NCBI GenBank assembly: GCA_017643215.1
Contig: JAEPNV010000014.1
Span: 62,001-126,000 of the forward strand
Origin: Roseibium sp.
GTDB taxonomy: Bacteria; Pseudomonadota; Alphaproteobacteria; Rhizobiales; Stappiaceae
Direction: 5' to 3'
DNA length: 64,000 bases
Each line of letters opens with the position of its first letter. Within the stretch, counting starts at the first letter, position 1. Positions 25,337-34,946 of this stretch are shown in pieces. A program made the position numbers and the translations under genes. A model generated the notes under the pieces. It had not been told where the DNA came from. It worked only from the letters and a program-made list of their open reading frames with translations, and did not search any database.

Positions 25337-26920
25337 TCATTCCTTCACGACGCCCATGGCCAGCGTGTACTCGTCGGTCCGGGCAATATACGTCAAGCCC
25401 TTCCTGGCCGCCCAGGTATTGACCTGGAAATGGGTCGGGATGATCGCGACGTTCTCAATGGCCATTTCCGTCGATTTCGCCAAAAGATCCTGCCGCTTTT
25501 CATCGTCCACCGTCCGCAGCGCTTCCTCGATCATCGCATCGATCTCGGTATCGGAGTGACGGCCGCGGTTCGAGGAGCCGAACCCCCTGTCCTTGTCATA
25601 GGTGTGGATCAGGGACTTAAGGGGAGATGATGCTTCTCCGGACCCGGCGCCCCAGCCAACAAGGATAAAGCTGAACTCTGGAAGACCGTCCGGGCTGCCG
25701 CGGGAGGCCCGTCCGAAATAAACGGATCGCGGCATCGTTTCGACCGCCGTCCTGATACCGACCCTGGTCAGCATCTGGCCGATGGCTTCAGCGATCTTGG
25801 CGTCGTTGATGTAGCGGTCGTTCGGGCCGTGGATGGTCAACTGGAATCCATCCGCATATCCGGCCTCCGCCAGCAGCGCTTTGGCCGCTTCCGGATCATA
25901 GGCTTCGGGTTGCAAATTATCCGACACGCCGAAGAATCCTTCCGGAAGCAGCTGGCCGGCCGGTAGCGCCACACCTTCCATGACCCTGTCGACGATGGCG
26001 TCGCGGTTGATGGCTTTTGAAATCGCCAAGCGGACGCGGCGATCCAGCAACGGATTCTTGATTTCGCTGCCGTCATTGCCTTTCACAAAAGGCGAGTTCT
26101 CCCGGAACTGGTCCATGTGGAGATAAATGACACGGTTTGAGACGCCCTGGCTGAGCTGGATGCCGTCATTGCCTTTTAGGGTCTCAATATCGGTCGTCGG
26201 GACCCCGGCAATCATGTCGACGTCACCGGCCAGCAATGCCGCGACCCGGCTCGGACCCGACTTGATGGGGCGGAATTCCACCTCGCTCCAGCCCGGTGCA
26301 TCACCCCAGTAGTCATCGTTTCGAACGAGGGTAATGCTTTCGCCTGGCTTGTAGCTGGAGAATTTGAACGGGCCGGTGCCAACGGCCGCTGTGCCGGCAT
26401 TGAAATCCTCGGTCGCCGCATCACAGCCGGCGCTATCGGAGATGATCGGGATCGTGGAGATGTCGTTTGCCATCAGCGGGTAGGGCGACCCAGTGACGGC
26501 ATGGACCGTAAAATCATCAATCTTCTTGAAGGTCTTGCCCTTCAAATAAGTGCCATAACCGGAAGGAGAATTCGGCACTTCGGGCGCGCGCGCCATCGTG
26601 CAGATGACGTCATCGGCGTTGAAATCGCTGCCGTCATGGAACTTGACGCCTTCACGCAGTTTGAACTCCCATGTCAGGTCGTCGATGGGCTTCCAGGAGA
26701 CGGCCAGACCGGGCGACAAGCGCTGCTTTTCATCTTGCGCGATCAGCCGGTCGAACAGATGGACCGACATGGCGTTGTTCGGTCCGAGATTGTGAAAATG
26801 GGGATCCATTGACGTCGGTTCAGATGCCAGACCGATCGTCAGTTTTTCTGCGGAAGCCGCCCCGGTGAACAATACCAGTGCGCCGACCGCAGCCGCGGTA
26901 GCGGCTGTGAGTTTTGTCAT
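25337..26920 (-). CDS. Peptide-type ABC transporter substrate-binding protein (family 5)
   Basis: A 527-aa exported binding protein. The Sec signal MTKLTAATAAAVGALVLFTG is followed by AASAEKLTIGLASEPTSMDPHFHNLG. Core motif KLREGVKFHDGSDFNADDV and the later RVRLAISKAINRDAIVDRVM are of the SBP_bac_5 type. No lipobox, so soluble in the periplasm. GAGGGAGTTAG-like site before ATG 26920. First gene of the SBP-oppBCDF-amidohydrolase operon, divergent from a LysR regulator. Confidence 0.92.
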   Translation of the reverse strand: MTKLTAATAAAVGALVLFTGAASAEKLTIGLASEPTSMDPHFHNLGPNNAMSVHLFDRLIAQDEKQRLSPGLAVSWKPIDDLTWEFKLREGVKFHDGSDFNADDVICTMARAPEVPNSPSGYGTYLKGKTFKKIDDFTVHAVTGSPYPLMANDISTIPIISDSAGCDAATEDFNAGTAAVGTGPFKFSSYKPGESITLVRNDDYWGDAPGWSEVEFRPIKSGPSRVAALLAGDVDMIAGVPTTDIETLKGNDGIQLSQGVSNRVIYLHMDQFRENSPFVKGNDGSEIKNPLLDRRVRLAISKAINRDAIVDRVMEGVALPAGQLLPEGFFGVSDNLQPEAYDPEAAKALLAEAGYADGFQLTIHGPNDRYINDAKIAEAIGQMLTRVGIRTAVETMPRSVYFGRASRGSPDGLPEFSFILVGWGAGSGEASSPLKSLIHTYDKDRGFGSSNRGRHSDTEIDAMIEEALRTVDDEKRQDLLAKSTEMAIENVAIIPTHFQVNTWAARKGLTYIARTDEYTLAMGVVKE

Positions 26921-27005
26921 GACTGTCTAACTCCCTCGGAAGTGCAGTGTCCTTATCCGGACGTTTTGCCGCACGATAAAAAGGATGTTAGCTTGCAGAA
27001 AATTC

Positions 27006-27030
27006 ATTGCAACTGTGAAGTTAATGCAAT
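27006..27030. promoter_or_regulatory. Candidate LysR-type binding site in divergent region
   Basis: Inverted repeat ATTGCA (27006-27011), N13, TGCAAT (27025-27030), in the AT-rich gap between the binding-protein gene and the divergent LysR gene. AATTCAT also occurs twice, at 27001-27007 and 27043-27049. The layout is usual for LysR-type control of a divergent target; the site itself is unproven. Confidence 0.4.
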
Positions 27031-27089
27031 TTTACATAGACTAATTCATCAACAAGGGCGCCGCCTTCCCCGGCGGACTACGTCAAGTC

Positions 27090-28001
27090 ATGGCAGAACA
27101 CCGTCACAGGCTGAGAGAAATGGAAGCGCTTCGCGCCTTGGTGACAACCGGAACCACGATCGGAGCCGCGCGCAGACTGGGCGTCTCGCAGTCGTCCATC
27201 AGCCGGGCGCTGGCGCAATTGGAAGCACGCGTCGGGCGCAATCTGTTTCTGCGCAATTCCGGACGGATCGAGCCGACACCGGCCGCGCTAAGGTTGAATG
27301 ATCAACTGGACCCCTTGTTCGAGACGCTTGCGTTGATCGAAGGCGCCGAATGGGCAGCAGCGGACGAAGAACCGTTGCGGTTGATCGTTCCGCCGACCCT
27401 GGCGCACAACTTCGTCATTTCGCGGGTCGCCACTTTTTTGAAACAGAATACAGGCAAGAGCCTGCGCCTGGACATCCAGGCGACGGACGTCCTCGTGTCC
27501 GGCATTCTTGACCTGCGCTACGATCTCGGTCTGACCAGCGCAATGATCCAGCGCTCCGGCGTCAAGCTCGTGCCCTGGCGGCGATCGCATGTGGTGTGCG
27601 CCATGCCGCGCGGCCACCCCCTTGAACAGAAAGATATCATTGCACCTTCCGACCTTGAGGGTGTCGAGATGATCGAGTTCTTGCGGCGTCTTGGCACCCG
27701 GGCGATCACCGAACAGCTGTTTGCCCGCTCCGGGGTCCGCCCGCGTACGGTCGCCGAAACAGCGACCAATATGGCCGCGCTAGAGCTCGTCCGGGAAGGC
27801 CTCGGCGTCACGCTGATCAATCCCTTTCCCGTTCTGTCCGGGGGGATGTCGGACATCACGGTCCGGCCGTTCGACGCCCCGATCACCTATGACACCAGCT
27901 TTGTGCTGCCAACCGGACGCCAACCGTCCGAGCTTGCCCGGCAATTCATGCATTTTGTGACCCGCACCACGCCGCCCGATGAATACTCGGAGGCCGTCTA
28001 G
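27090..28001 (+). CDS. LysR-family transcriptional regulator
   Basis: A 303-aa regulator. N-terminal HTH: MEALRALVTTGTTIGAARRLGVSQSSISRALAQLEARVG with FLRNSGRIEPTPAALRL, then a substrate-binding type effector domain (LIVPPTLAHNFVI, GLGVTLINPFPVL). Start ATG 27090, divergent from the Opp-type operon, which is its likely target. Its stop shares the tetranucleotide CTAG with the stop of the convergent M81 gene. Confidence 0.92.
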   Translation: MAEHRHRLREMEALRALVTTGTTIGAARRLGVSQSSISRALAQLEARVGRNLFLRNSGRIEPTPAALRLNDQLDPLFETLALIEGAEWAAADEEPLRLIVPPTLAHNFVISRVATFLKQNTGKSLRLDIQATDVLVSGILDLRYDLGLTSAMIQRSGVKLVPWRRSHVVCAMPRGHPLEQKDIIAPSDLEGVEMIEFLRRLGTRAITEQLFARSGVRPRTVAETATNMAALELVREGLGVTLINPFPVLSGGMSDITVRPFDAPITYDTSFVLPTGRQPSELARQFMHFVTRTTPPDEYSEAV

Positions 28002-29536
28002 CCGTGGTCAGCGTCACTCCATGTTGTCTCCGGATCCAGCGGAAGACAGGGGCGGGGAAGGAACTCAAACGGCCACCGGTCGAGGACAGGGCTCGTCAGC
28101 CCGGCCGTGTCCACCTCGTATACCTGATCGGGTGCGAACCACGCGGCGAACCCGGCGCGGAAATGGCCACGGGACTTCACGACGACGCACGTGGCGGTGC
28201 CGACGTCCAGTCCGAGCATATGAAAAAAGACGGGATCGGCGGTTTGCGACCGGTCGGAGATGACGACCACACGGATCCCGTCAAGGTCCAGCGCCGCGCA
28301 GGGACCGAGACTGAGTTGGCGCCCTTTGGTGATTCCGCGCTCTCCAACGACGGCTCCGTCGTGCAGGGCAAGAACCTTTGCGGCGGCCTGGAACGGCTGA
28401 TCCCATTTCTCCCACCTTTCATCGCCAGAATTCCGGTTGAATTTCGCCGTGAAACGGCCGCCGGCGCCGATCTGATGGGCCTCTATAGCCAGATCAGGAT
28501 CGCAAAACGATCCATAGAGGATGTTTTTGGCGCCGATGGCATGCAGCGCCGCAAGCAATTCCGTCGTTCGCCCGGAACCGCCTCCGCCCGGATTGTCGCC
28601 CGCGTCCGAAAAGATAACCGGCGGTCTCTCCGGATCACAGGCAAGCGCCACGGCTTTCTCAACCGATGTCAGGTTGCGCACAAAGCCCTCCAGCATCGAC
28701 CAGGCCTTGTCCGCGATTTCAGACGCCAATGCCTCCGCAACATCCGGATCGTCACGCGCGGTCACGACCACGCTAAGTCCGTTGTTAGGGGTATCGGAAA
28801 ACACGAAGTTGCCAAAGTCCGAGACATTCAGGATCGCTCCGCCAAGTTCTGCCTGCCGTTGTTGCCCGAAGTTGATCAGATCGCCATAGGGCGCTTCCGC
28901 GGTCAGAAGCGTGACCGACGCCGGAACGATCGGAAGCTTTTTGAAGGCAATCTTCGGCCGCCGGCCGCTGGCAAGGCAGCGTCTCAGCGAGAACGCGGCG
29001 TCCTCGCCCCGTTCGAACATGTCGACATGCGGATTTGTCCGGTATCCGACGATCACATCGCACGCTTTGACCATTTGGTCCGACATGTTGGCGTGAAGAT
29101 CAAGCGTGCTGACAATGATCGGCCCGGCGCCGATCGCTGCCCGCACGCGCTGCATCAGCTCGCCGTCGGGGTCATGGGAGTGTTCGGCGACCATGGCGCC
29201 GTGATTGCAGATGTAAACGGCATCAAACGGTCCGTGGGCGATGAGCTGATCGGTGATGCGGCCGGAGATCTGGTCAAAGACATCCCGCGCAACCGGTCCC
29301 GCCGGGTGGCTGGCCGCCAATGTGCAAGGCACGGGATGCCATGGACCCGTGGCGTCCATTGCCCGGACAAAAGCCGCGAATTCTGCAGCCAGGGCAGGCG
29401 TCGCGGACCGGGCCCCGTCAAGCAGGGCGGCGCCTTCAAGCCAAGTCAGCGACCGGAAATCTTCTTCCGTCGCCGGGCGGGCGAAGCGGTTCGATTCCAA
29501 AATCATGCCCAGCAACGCAACCTTGGGCGCGGTCAC
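27998..29536 (-). CDS. M81 family metallopeptidase (MlrC-like)
   Basis: A 512-aa protein of the MlrC family, named for the enzyme that cleaves linearised microcystin; most members have unknown peptide-like substrates. Visible segments: LGMILESNRFARP near the N-terminus, ICNHGAMVAEHSHDPDGE, the zinc-site segments STLDLHANMSDQM and GYRTNPHVDMFERG, then SDAGDNPGGGGSGRTTELL starting the C-terminal domain. The start is GTG at 29536 with GGGAGAGAG before it. Convergent with LysR and divergent, over 50 bp, from an aspartoacylase-like gene. It may digest material brought in by the neighbouring Opp system. Confidence 0.9.
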   Translation of the reverse strand: MTAPKVALLGMILESNRFARPATEEDFRSLTWLEGAALLDGARSATPALAAEFAAFVRAMDATGPWHPVPCTLAASHPAGPVARDVFDQISGRITDQLIAHGPFDAVYICNHGAMVAEHSHDPDGELMQRVRAAIGAGPIIVSTLDLHANMSDQMVKACDVIVGYRTNPHVDMFERGEDAAFSLRRCLASGRRPKIAFKKLPIVPASVTLLTAEAPYGDLINFGQQRQAELGGAILNVSDFGNFVFSDTPNNGLSVVVTARDDPDVAEALASEIADKAWSMLEGFVRNLTSVEKAVALACDPERPPVIFSDAGDNPGGGGSGRTTELLAALHAIGAKNILYGSFCDPDLAIEAHQIGAGGRFTAKFNRNSGDERWEKWDQPFQAAAKVLALHDGAVVGERGITKGRQLSLGPCAALDLDGIRVVVISDRSQTADPVFFHMLGLDVGTATCVVVKSRGHFRAGFAAWFAPDQVYEVDTAGLTSPVLDRWPFEFLPRPCLPLDPETTWSDADHG

Positions 29537-29586
29537 AAAACTCTCTCCCGTGCGGCCGATCGTTTCGAAAAAAGGAACACGACCTG

Positions 29587-30546
29587 ATGACCAAAATCAA
29601 CATTCCAAATGAGTACCCGGTCGAACTCACGGCGCCCGATCTATCGCCTTACGAAAAGGGGAACACCGGCATTCCCTATGTTTGGCGTTTTGACAGCGGC
29701 AAGGCGGGCCCAAACGTCATGATCAGCGCGGTGGTTCACGGCAATGAACCGTGTGGCGCCATTGCGCTTGACTGGTTGCTGCAACGACACACACGTCCAA
29801 CGGCCGGCACCTTGACCTTGGGTTTCATGAACATAGCCGCCTATGATGCCTTCGATCCGTCCGATCCCAACGCAACCCGGTGGATCGATGAAGATTTCAA
29901 CCGGGTCTGGGACATCGAGACACTGGACGGCGATCGCGACAGCGTTGAATTGCGCCGGGCACGCGAGGTCCGTCCAGCCCTGGCGGATATTGATTACCTT
30001 TTGGACATTCACAGCATGCAGCACCTGGCGCCGCCGTTGATGATGACAGGCCGGCACGCGCGGGCCAAGGCTCTTGCGGCCGTGGTCGGCGTGCCGGACC
30101 GGGCCGTGGGAGATGCCGGCCACGCCGCCGGCCGGCGCATGCGCGATTATGGCGCCTTCGATGACCCTGGCGCCAAGCAGACCGCACTGTTGATCGAGTG
30201 CGGTCAGCACTGGGAAGCGTCCGCAGGGGATCTCGCCAAGGAATCCGCGGCCCGCTTTCTGGTCGCGACAGGTGCCCTCTCGCCCGAAATCCTGGAGGAA
30301 TTCGACGGCACAGTGCAGCCGCAAACCGCATATACCGTTGTGGAGGCCGTCACCATACAATCCGACCGGTTTGTTTTTGCCGAACCGTTTCACGGCGGGG
30401 AGATCATCGCAAAGAAGGGAACCCTACTGGGCCATGATGGGGACGAGCCGGTCGTCACGCCCGAAGATGACATCATGCTCGTGATGCCGTCGAAGCGCCT
30501 TTGGTGCGGACAGACCGCGGTGAGATTGGCACTACGCGACACTTGA
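29587..30546 (+). CDS. Succinylglutamate desuccinylase/aspartoacylase family protein
   Basis: A 319-aa M14-like zinc deacylase. Zinc motif AVVHGNEPCGAIAL (His and Glu near residues 53-56), the second ligand in DYLLDIHSMQHLAPP, and LLIECGQHWEAS near residue 205. The C-terminal beta domain (VFAEPFHGGEIIAKKG) is present. AAAAAAGGAAC precedes ATG 29587. It should remove an acyl group from an N-acyl amino acid; it lies near the amidohydrolase and M81 peptidase, so this region may handle acylated peptides. Confidence 0.88.
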   Translation: MTKINIPNEYPVELTAPDLSPYEKGNTGIPYVWRFDSGKAGPNVMISAVVHGNEPCGAIALDWLLQRHTRPTAGTLTLGFMNIAAYDAFDPSDPNATRWIDEDFNRVWDIETLDGDRDSVELRRAREVRPALADIDYLLDIHSMQHLAPPLMMTGRHARAKALAAVVGVPDRAVGDAGHAAGRRMRDYGAFDDPGAKQTALLIECGQHWEASAGDLAKESAARFLVATGALSPEILEEFDGTVQPQTAYTVVEAVTIQSDRFVFAEPFHGGEIIAKKGTLLGHDGDEPVVTPEDDIMLVMPSKRLWCGQTAVRLALRDT

Positions 30547-30582
30547 TCGGGCACTGCGCCGTCCTCCAATGCCGATAGGTGC

Positions 30583-32031
30583 TCACAGACCACCGATGCA
30601 GGTGTATTTTGTCTCCAGATAGTCATCTATGCCCTGCCAAGAGCCTTCCTTGCCAAGGCCAGACTCTTTGAGGCCGCCGAACGGGATTTCCGGGGCAACG
30701 ATCAGCACCTCGTTGATCCCGATCAGACCATATTCCAGCCGGTCCTGGAGACGGAAGGCGCGGCCGAGGTCGGTCGTGAAGGCGTAGGATGCCAGACCGT
30801 AGTTGGTGTCGTTCGCCGCTTGGATGGCCTCGTCCTCGCTGTCAAAGCGATAGACCGGCGCGATGGGACCAAAGATCTCTTCATCGGTCACACGCATGGA
30901 CACCGTGGCATTGCCGATCACCGTCGGCTGATAAAACAGGCCGCCGCGATCGTGCCGGCTTCCGCCAGTGACCAGATCGCCGCCTTTTGCCAGTGCATCG
31001 GCGACCAGCTCCTCGATTTTTGAAAGCGCGGCGTCATCAACCAGCGGGCCTTGCTCTGACCCTTCTTCGGCCCCGGGCGCAACCTTGAGCGATGCCACGC
31101 GGTCGGCGAACGCGGCCACGAAGCGGTCGTAAATCCCGGCCTGGACGAACAGGCGGTTGGTGCAAATACAAGTCTGTCCGGCGTTGCGGAACTTGGCGAT
31201 GATGGCGCCATCAACGGCCTTGTCGAGATCGGCATCGTCAAAGACGATAAACGGCGCGTTGCCGCCGAGTTCCATCGACATGCGTTTGACGGTTCCGGCC
31301 GCTTCGGCCAGCAACTGCTTGCCGATCTCCGTTGAGCCGGTAAACGTGATTTTGCGCACTTTTGGATTGGATGTGATCTCGCCGCCAATGGCCCGGGCGC
31401 TGCCGGTCAGCACATTCACGACGCCGCTTGGAAATCCGCATTCCTCGGCAAGATGGCCCCACACCAGTCCCGACAGCGGGGTTGCGGTGGCCGGTTTCAC
31501 CACGGCCGTGCATCCGGCCGCCAATGCCGGGCCCAATTTGCGGGCAAGCATGGAGGAGGGGAAATTCCAGGGTGTGATTGCCGCGACCACGCCAACCGGA
31601 TGGCGGGTCGTCATGAGTTTGCGGCCGGCGATCGGGGAGGGAATGGTCGCGCCGTTGGTGCGGCGGGCTTCTTCGGCAAACCACAGCACATAGGCCGCCG
31701 ACGAGCCCACCTCGGCCCGCGCTTCGGCGAGCGGCTTGCCCTGTTCGGCGGTCAGCATCTGGGCCATCGGCTCCAGATTGTCCTGGATGGCATCATGCAG
31801 CTTGCGCATCAGCGCGACACGTTCGCTAAGGGTCAATCCGGCATAGGCGGGAAAGGCTTCGTGGGCAGCCTCGATGGCGCGCTTCGTTTCGGCCTGGCCC
31901 GCATTGGGCACCGTTGCGATGGTTGTGCCGCTGGCTGGATCGGTCACATCGATGGTCTCGCCGCTGTCGGCGGCCACCCATTGTCCATTGATGAGATTTG
32001 CCTCGCGCACGAGGGATGCAAAGCTGGTCAT
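30583..32031 (-). CDS. NAD(P)-dependent aldehyde dehydrogenase, GabD-like
   Basis: A 482-aa aldehyde dehydrogenase near the succinate-semialdehyde dehydrogenase group. Asn motif AITPWNFPSSMLARK, cofactor segment ITFTGSTEIGKQLL, active-site Glu in RMSMELGGNAPFIVFDDAD, catalytic Cys in FRNAGQTCICTNRLFVQ, and C-terminal EEIFGPIAPVYRF with PFGGLKESGLGKEGS. Start ATG 32031, 10 nt after the aminotransferase stop. Last gene of a ten-gene leftward operon; it probably oxidises the semialdehyde made by the aminotransferase. Confidence 0.93.
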   Translation of the reverse strand: MTSFASLVREANLINGQWVAADSGETIDVTDPASGTTIATVPNAGQAETKRAIEAAHEAFPAYAGLTLSERVALMRKLHDAIQDNLEPMAQMLTAEQGKPLAEARAEVGSSAAYVLWFAEEARRTNGATIPSPIAGRKLMTTRHPVGVVAAITPWNFPSSMLARKLGPALAAGCTAVVKPATATPLSGLVWGHLAEECGFPSGVVNVLTGSARAIGGEITSNPKVRKITFTGSTEIGKQLLAEAAGTVKRMSMELGGNAPFIVFDDADLDKAVDGAIIAKFRNAGQTCICTNRLFVQAGIYDRFVAAFADRVASLKVAPGAEEGSEQGPLVDDAALSKIEELVADALAKGGDLVTGGSRHDRGGLFYQPTVIGNATVSMRVTDEEIFGPIAPVYRFDSEDEAIQAANDTNYGLASYAFTTDLGRAFRLQDRLEYGLIGINEVLIVAPEIPFGGLKESGLGKEGSWQGIDDYLETKYTCIGGL

Positions 32032-32041
32032 GGCGCAAGCC

Positions 32042-33424
32042 TTAGTTCGGGAGGATTTCGTCGGCCGCCGCGCGGAGCGTTCTGGCGGCAATGGTGATTT
32101 CTTCGGCGTTGATGCAAAGCGGCGGGGCAAAACCGATCGTGTTGGCCTCCGGCATTGCGCGCGCGATCACACCGCGCCGGGCCATGGCCTCGGCGATCTT
32201 CGGGCCCACGGTCATGGGCGGGAACCAGTCACGGGCGGCCGGATCGGCGGCAAACTCCACGGCCGCCATCAGGCCGACGCCGCGGACCTCGGCGACATTC
32301 GGGTGGCCGTCCATCGCCTCGTTGAGCGCTTGCAGGAACACCGGGCCCATGTCGCGTGCGTTGGCGATAAGGCTCATGTCATCGATCAGGTCGAGCGTTG
32401 CGATCCCCGCGGCCGCGCTCACCGGATGCGCGGAGTAGGTCCAGCCATGGGCGAGCGGACCAAAATCGTCCGTTCCCTGCATCAAGACGTCAAAGACGTC
32501 CTTGGAGATGATCGAGCCGGAGAGCGGCGCATAGGCCGAGGTCAGGCCTTTTGCGATGGTCATGAAATCGGGCTTCAACCCGTAGAACTCGGACCCGAAC
32601 ATGTCTCCGGTCCGACCAAAACCGGTCACCACTTCATCGGCGATTAACAAGATGTCATGGCGGGCCAAAATGTCCTGAACGCCCGCCCAATAGCCCTCCG
32701 GCGGCGGCATGATCCCGCCGGTGCCCATGGCCGGCTCACCGATCAAAGCGCAGATCGTCTCGGGGCCTTCCCGTTCGATGAGCGCCTCCAGTTCGGCCAG
32801 CAGATAGGCAACGAAGTCCGCTTCGCCCATATCGGCGTCGGGCCGGCGCAGATACTGCGGGCAGGCGGTGTGCAGGAAACCGTCAAGTGGCAGATGAAAC
32901 CGCGCGTGATAGGCCTGAAGACCGGTCATGGATCCGGACACAAGGCCTGACCCGTGATAGGCGCGCCAGCGGCTGATGATCTTTCTCTTTTCCGGGTTGC
33001 CGCGCAAAATGTTGTAATGCCAGGCGAGTTTGACGTTCGTCTCGTTCGCGTCCGAGCCTGACAAACCGAAATACACTCGGGACATATGGTCCGGCGCACG
33101 GTCCATGATCATTTTGGCGAGCCGGATCGCCGGTTCGTTGCCCTGGCCGGCAAAGGAATGGAAGAAGGCCAGCTTTTGGGCCTGCGCGGACATTGCGTCC
33201 GCGATTTCGCTCCGGCCATAACCGGCGTTCACGCAATAGAGGGCCGCAAATGCATCGAGCATGCGGTTGCCATCGCGATCTTGAATGAACACCCCGTCGC
33301 CGCCCGTCACGATGCGCCCGGGCACATCGCCGCGCGCATGCTTGGCCGCGTGCGTCGTCGGATGCAGCAGGAAATCCCGGTCCCAGGCGGCCAACTCGTC
33401 ATTGATGCGCGGCTCGAGATTCAT
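32042..33424 (-). CDS. Class III aminotransferase
   Basis: A 460-aa PLP enzyme (fold type I, omega-transaminase group). Motifs: [36 protein letters not shown], the [16 protein letters not shown] segment, Asp in [15 protein letters not shown], and PLP Lys in [21 protein letters not shown] 33424 overlaps the SDR stop (ATGA). Members transfer amino groups from beta-alanine, taurine, gamma-aminobutyrate or polyamine-like donors; the following aldehyde dehydrogenase fits such a route. Confidence 0.93.
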   Translation of the reverse strand: MNLEPRINDELAAWDRDFLLHPTTHAAKHARGDVPGRIVTGGDGVFIQDRDGNRMLDAFAALYCVNAGYGRSEIADAMSAQAQKLAFFHSFAGQGNEPAIRLAKMIMDRAPDHMSRVYFGLSGSDANETNVKLAWHYNILRGNPEKRKIISRWRAYHGSGLVSGSMTGLQAYHARFHLPLDGFLHTACPQYLRRPDADMGEADFVAYLLAELEALIEREGPETICALIGEPAMGTGGIMPPPEGYWAGVQDILARHDILLIADEVVTGFGRTGDMFGSEFYGLKPDFMTIAKGLTSAYAPLSGSIISKDVFDVLMQGTDDFGPLAHGWTYSAHPVSAAAGIATLDLIDDMSLIANARDMGPVFLQALNEAMDGHPNVAEVRGVGLMAAVEFAADPAARDWFPPMTVGPKIAEAMARRGVIARAMPEANTIGFAPPLCINAEEITIAARTLRAAADEILPN

Positions 33425-34128
33425 ATCAGGCTCTCCAGGCGGGTATTGGCTATGAGTTCGGGCACGCTTGCCTGGTTGGGCAGGGCAAGAACCATGGCGA
33501 CGAGGCCGGCGACGGTCTCTGGCGTCATCCGGTCCGCCTTCGGGGTCACGCCCGGCAGGTCGGCGATCAGTTCGGTATCGATGGCGCCGGGGCAAAGGGC
33601 CGTGGCGCGCACGCCGTCCTCCCAGGCGGCGTGGCGGACAGCCTGTGTCATGGCAAGCAGCGCGTGCTTGGTCATTGCATACCCAACGGATGTGCCCGTC
33701 CGGTAACGTTTGGCATCGGTGGAAGCGATGTTCACGACACGGCCGCGGCCGCTCGCACGAAGATGCGGCAGGGCCTCCTTGATCAGCCGGAACGGCGCCT
33801 TGACATTGATCGACCAGAGCGCGTCGAGATCATCTTCATCGCCTTGCTCAAAGTCGACCATGCGCAGGATGCCGGCATTGTTGACAAGGGCGTCGATCCG
33901 CCCGTGCTCAGCAAGCGCCGCCTCGACCCAAGCGGGCGCCGTGGCCGGGTCGGATGCGTCAAACGGGTGTGCCGAAACAGCGCCGGATAAGGCGGCGGCC
34001 TGCGAAAGGTCCCGCAGGCCAAGCGACACCGTCCAGCCGTCCTCCAGCAGTTTTCGGGTGATCGCCGCCCCAAGGCCGCGCCCGCCGCCTGAGATCATCA
34101 CGACCTTCGCTGGATGGTCTTCCGTCAT
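33421..34128 (-). CDS. Short-chain dehydrogenase/reductase
   Basis: A 235-aa classical [19 protein letters not shown] (cofactor glycines), [12 protein letters not shown], catalytic Ser in [10 protein letters not shown] and YxxxK in [12 protein letters not shown], then [15 protein letters not shown] 34128 overlaps the preceding SDR stop by one base (TGATG). The TTG one codon upstream is less likely. The substrate is unknown; it belongs to the IclR-controlled transporter operon. Confidence 0.92.
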   Translation of the reverse strand: MTEDHPAKVVMISGGGRGLGAAITRKLLEDGWTVSLGLRDLSQAAALSGAVSAHPFDASDPATAPAWVEAALAEHGRIDALVNNAGILRMVDFEQGDEDDLDALWSINVKAPFRLIKEALPHLRASGRGRVVNIASTDAKRYRTGTSVGYAMTKHALLAMTQAVRHAAWEDGVRATALCPGAIDTELIADLPGVTPKADRMTPETVAGLVAMVLALPNQASVPELIANTRLESLI

Positions 34129-34913
34129 CAAAACAGGCCCTGATAGACGCCGCCATCATTGACGATGTTCTGTCCGGACATGAAGCCGGCCTGGGCCGAA
34201 CACAGATAGGCGATGAGGTCGCCGCACTCAGACGGGTCGGCGAACCGTCCGGCGGGACAATTGTCTTTCCGGTCCTTGACGATCGCCTCGTAGGTGGTGT
34301 TGCCGCGTTTGGCGTGGCCGTGAAGGTTGGTATGGAGGGCGTCCGTATCGAAAAGACCGGGGCACACGGTGTTGATCGTGACATTGTGCCCGATCAGCTC
34401 GCGGACCATCGCCGCGGACGCGCCCGACAAGGCCAGGCGGGCGGCATGGCTGTGCGCAAAGCCCACTTGGGGGAACTTGATGAAACTGACCGACATGTTG
34501 ACGATGCGGCCAAAGCCTTGCGCCTTCATCGCCGGCGCGACGGCCTGCATCATCTGAACCGATGACAGGAAATGCACTTCGAGCCAGTAGCGCCAGTGAT
34601 CCGGGGCGATCTCGTCATAGGGTGTCGGCACCTGCCGCACGCCCGGATTGTTGACCAGAATGTCCGTGGATCCACCCGCCGCGTCGAGGATGGCCTTGCG
34701 GCCCTCTTCGCTGTTGAAGTCAGCGGCGACCGGCGTCGCAGCAACACCAAACTCGTCCGCGATGGCCTTGGCGGCCTCGGCCAGCGGACCTTCGCTGCGC
34801 GCGTTCATGACCACGGACACGCCTTCGCGGGCCAACGACCGCGCGGTCGCCAAACCCAGGCCCCTGCTGGCCGCGGTCACGATGGCGCGACGGCCTTTCA
34901 AACCGAGATCCAT
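34128..34913 (-). CDS. SDR-family oxidoreductase with atypical active site
   Basis: A 261-aa protein with an intact SDR cofactor motif (TAASRGLGLATARSL) but NNPGVRQ in place of NNAG. At the catalytic position the sequence reads AHSHAARLALSG, so the usual YxxxK is SxxxR. SDRs lacking Tyr/Lys form a known subgroup of 3-oxoacyl-reductase-like proteins whose chemistry is not settled. The C-terminus (SGQNIVNDGGVYQGLF) is normal. Cofactor binding is likely; dehydrogenase activity is doubtful. Confidence 0.9.
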   Translation of the reverse strand: MDLGLKGRRAIVTAASRGLGLATARSLAREGVSVVMNARSEGPLAEAAKAIADEFGVAATPVAADFNSEEGRKAILDAAGGSTDILVNNPGVRQVPTPYDEIAPDHWRYWLEVHFLSSVQMMQAVAPAMKAQGFGRIVNMSVSFIKFPQVGFAHSHAARLALSGASAAMVRELIGHNVTINTVCPGLFDTDALHTNLHGHAKRGNTTYEAIVKDRKDNCPAGRFADPSECGDLIAYLCSAQAGFMSGQNIVNDGGVYQGLF

Positions 34914-34946
34914 ATTCGTTACTCCTGTGCAGTGATCAGCGGGCGC

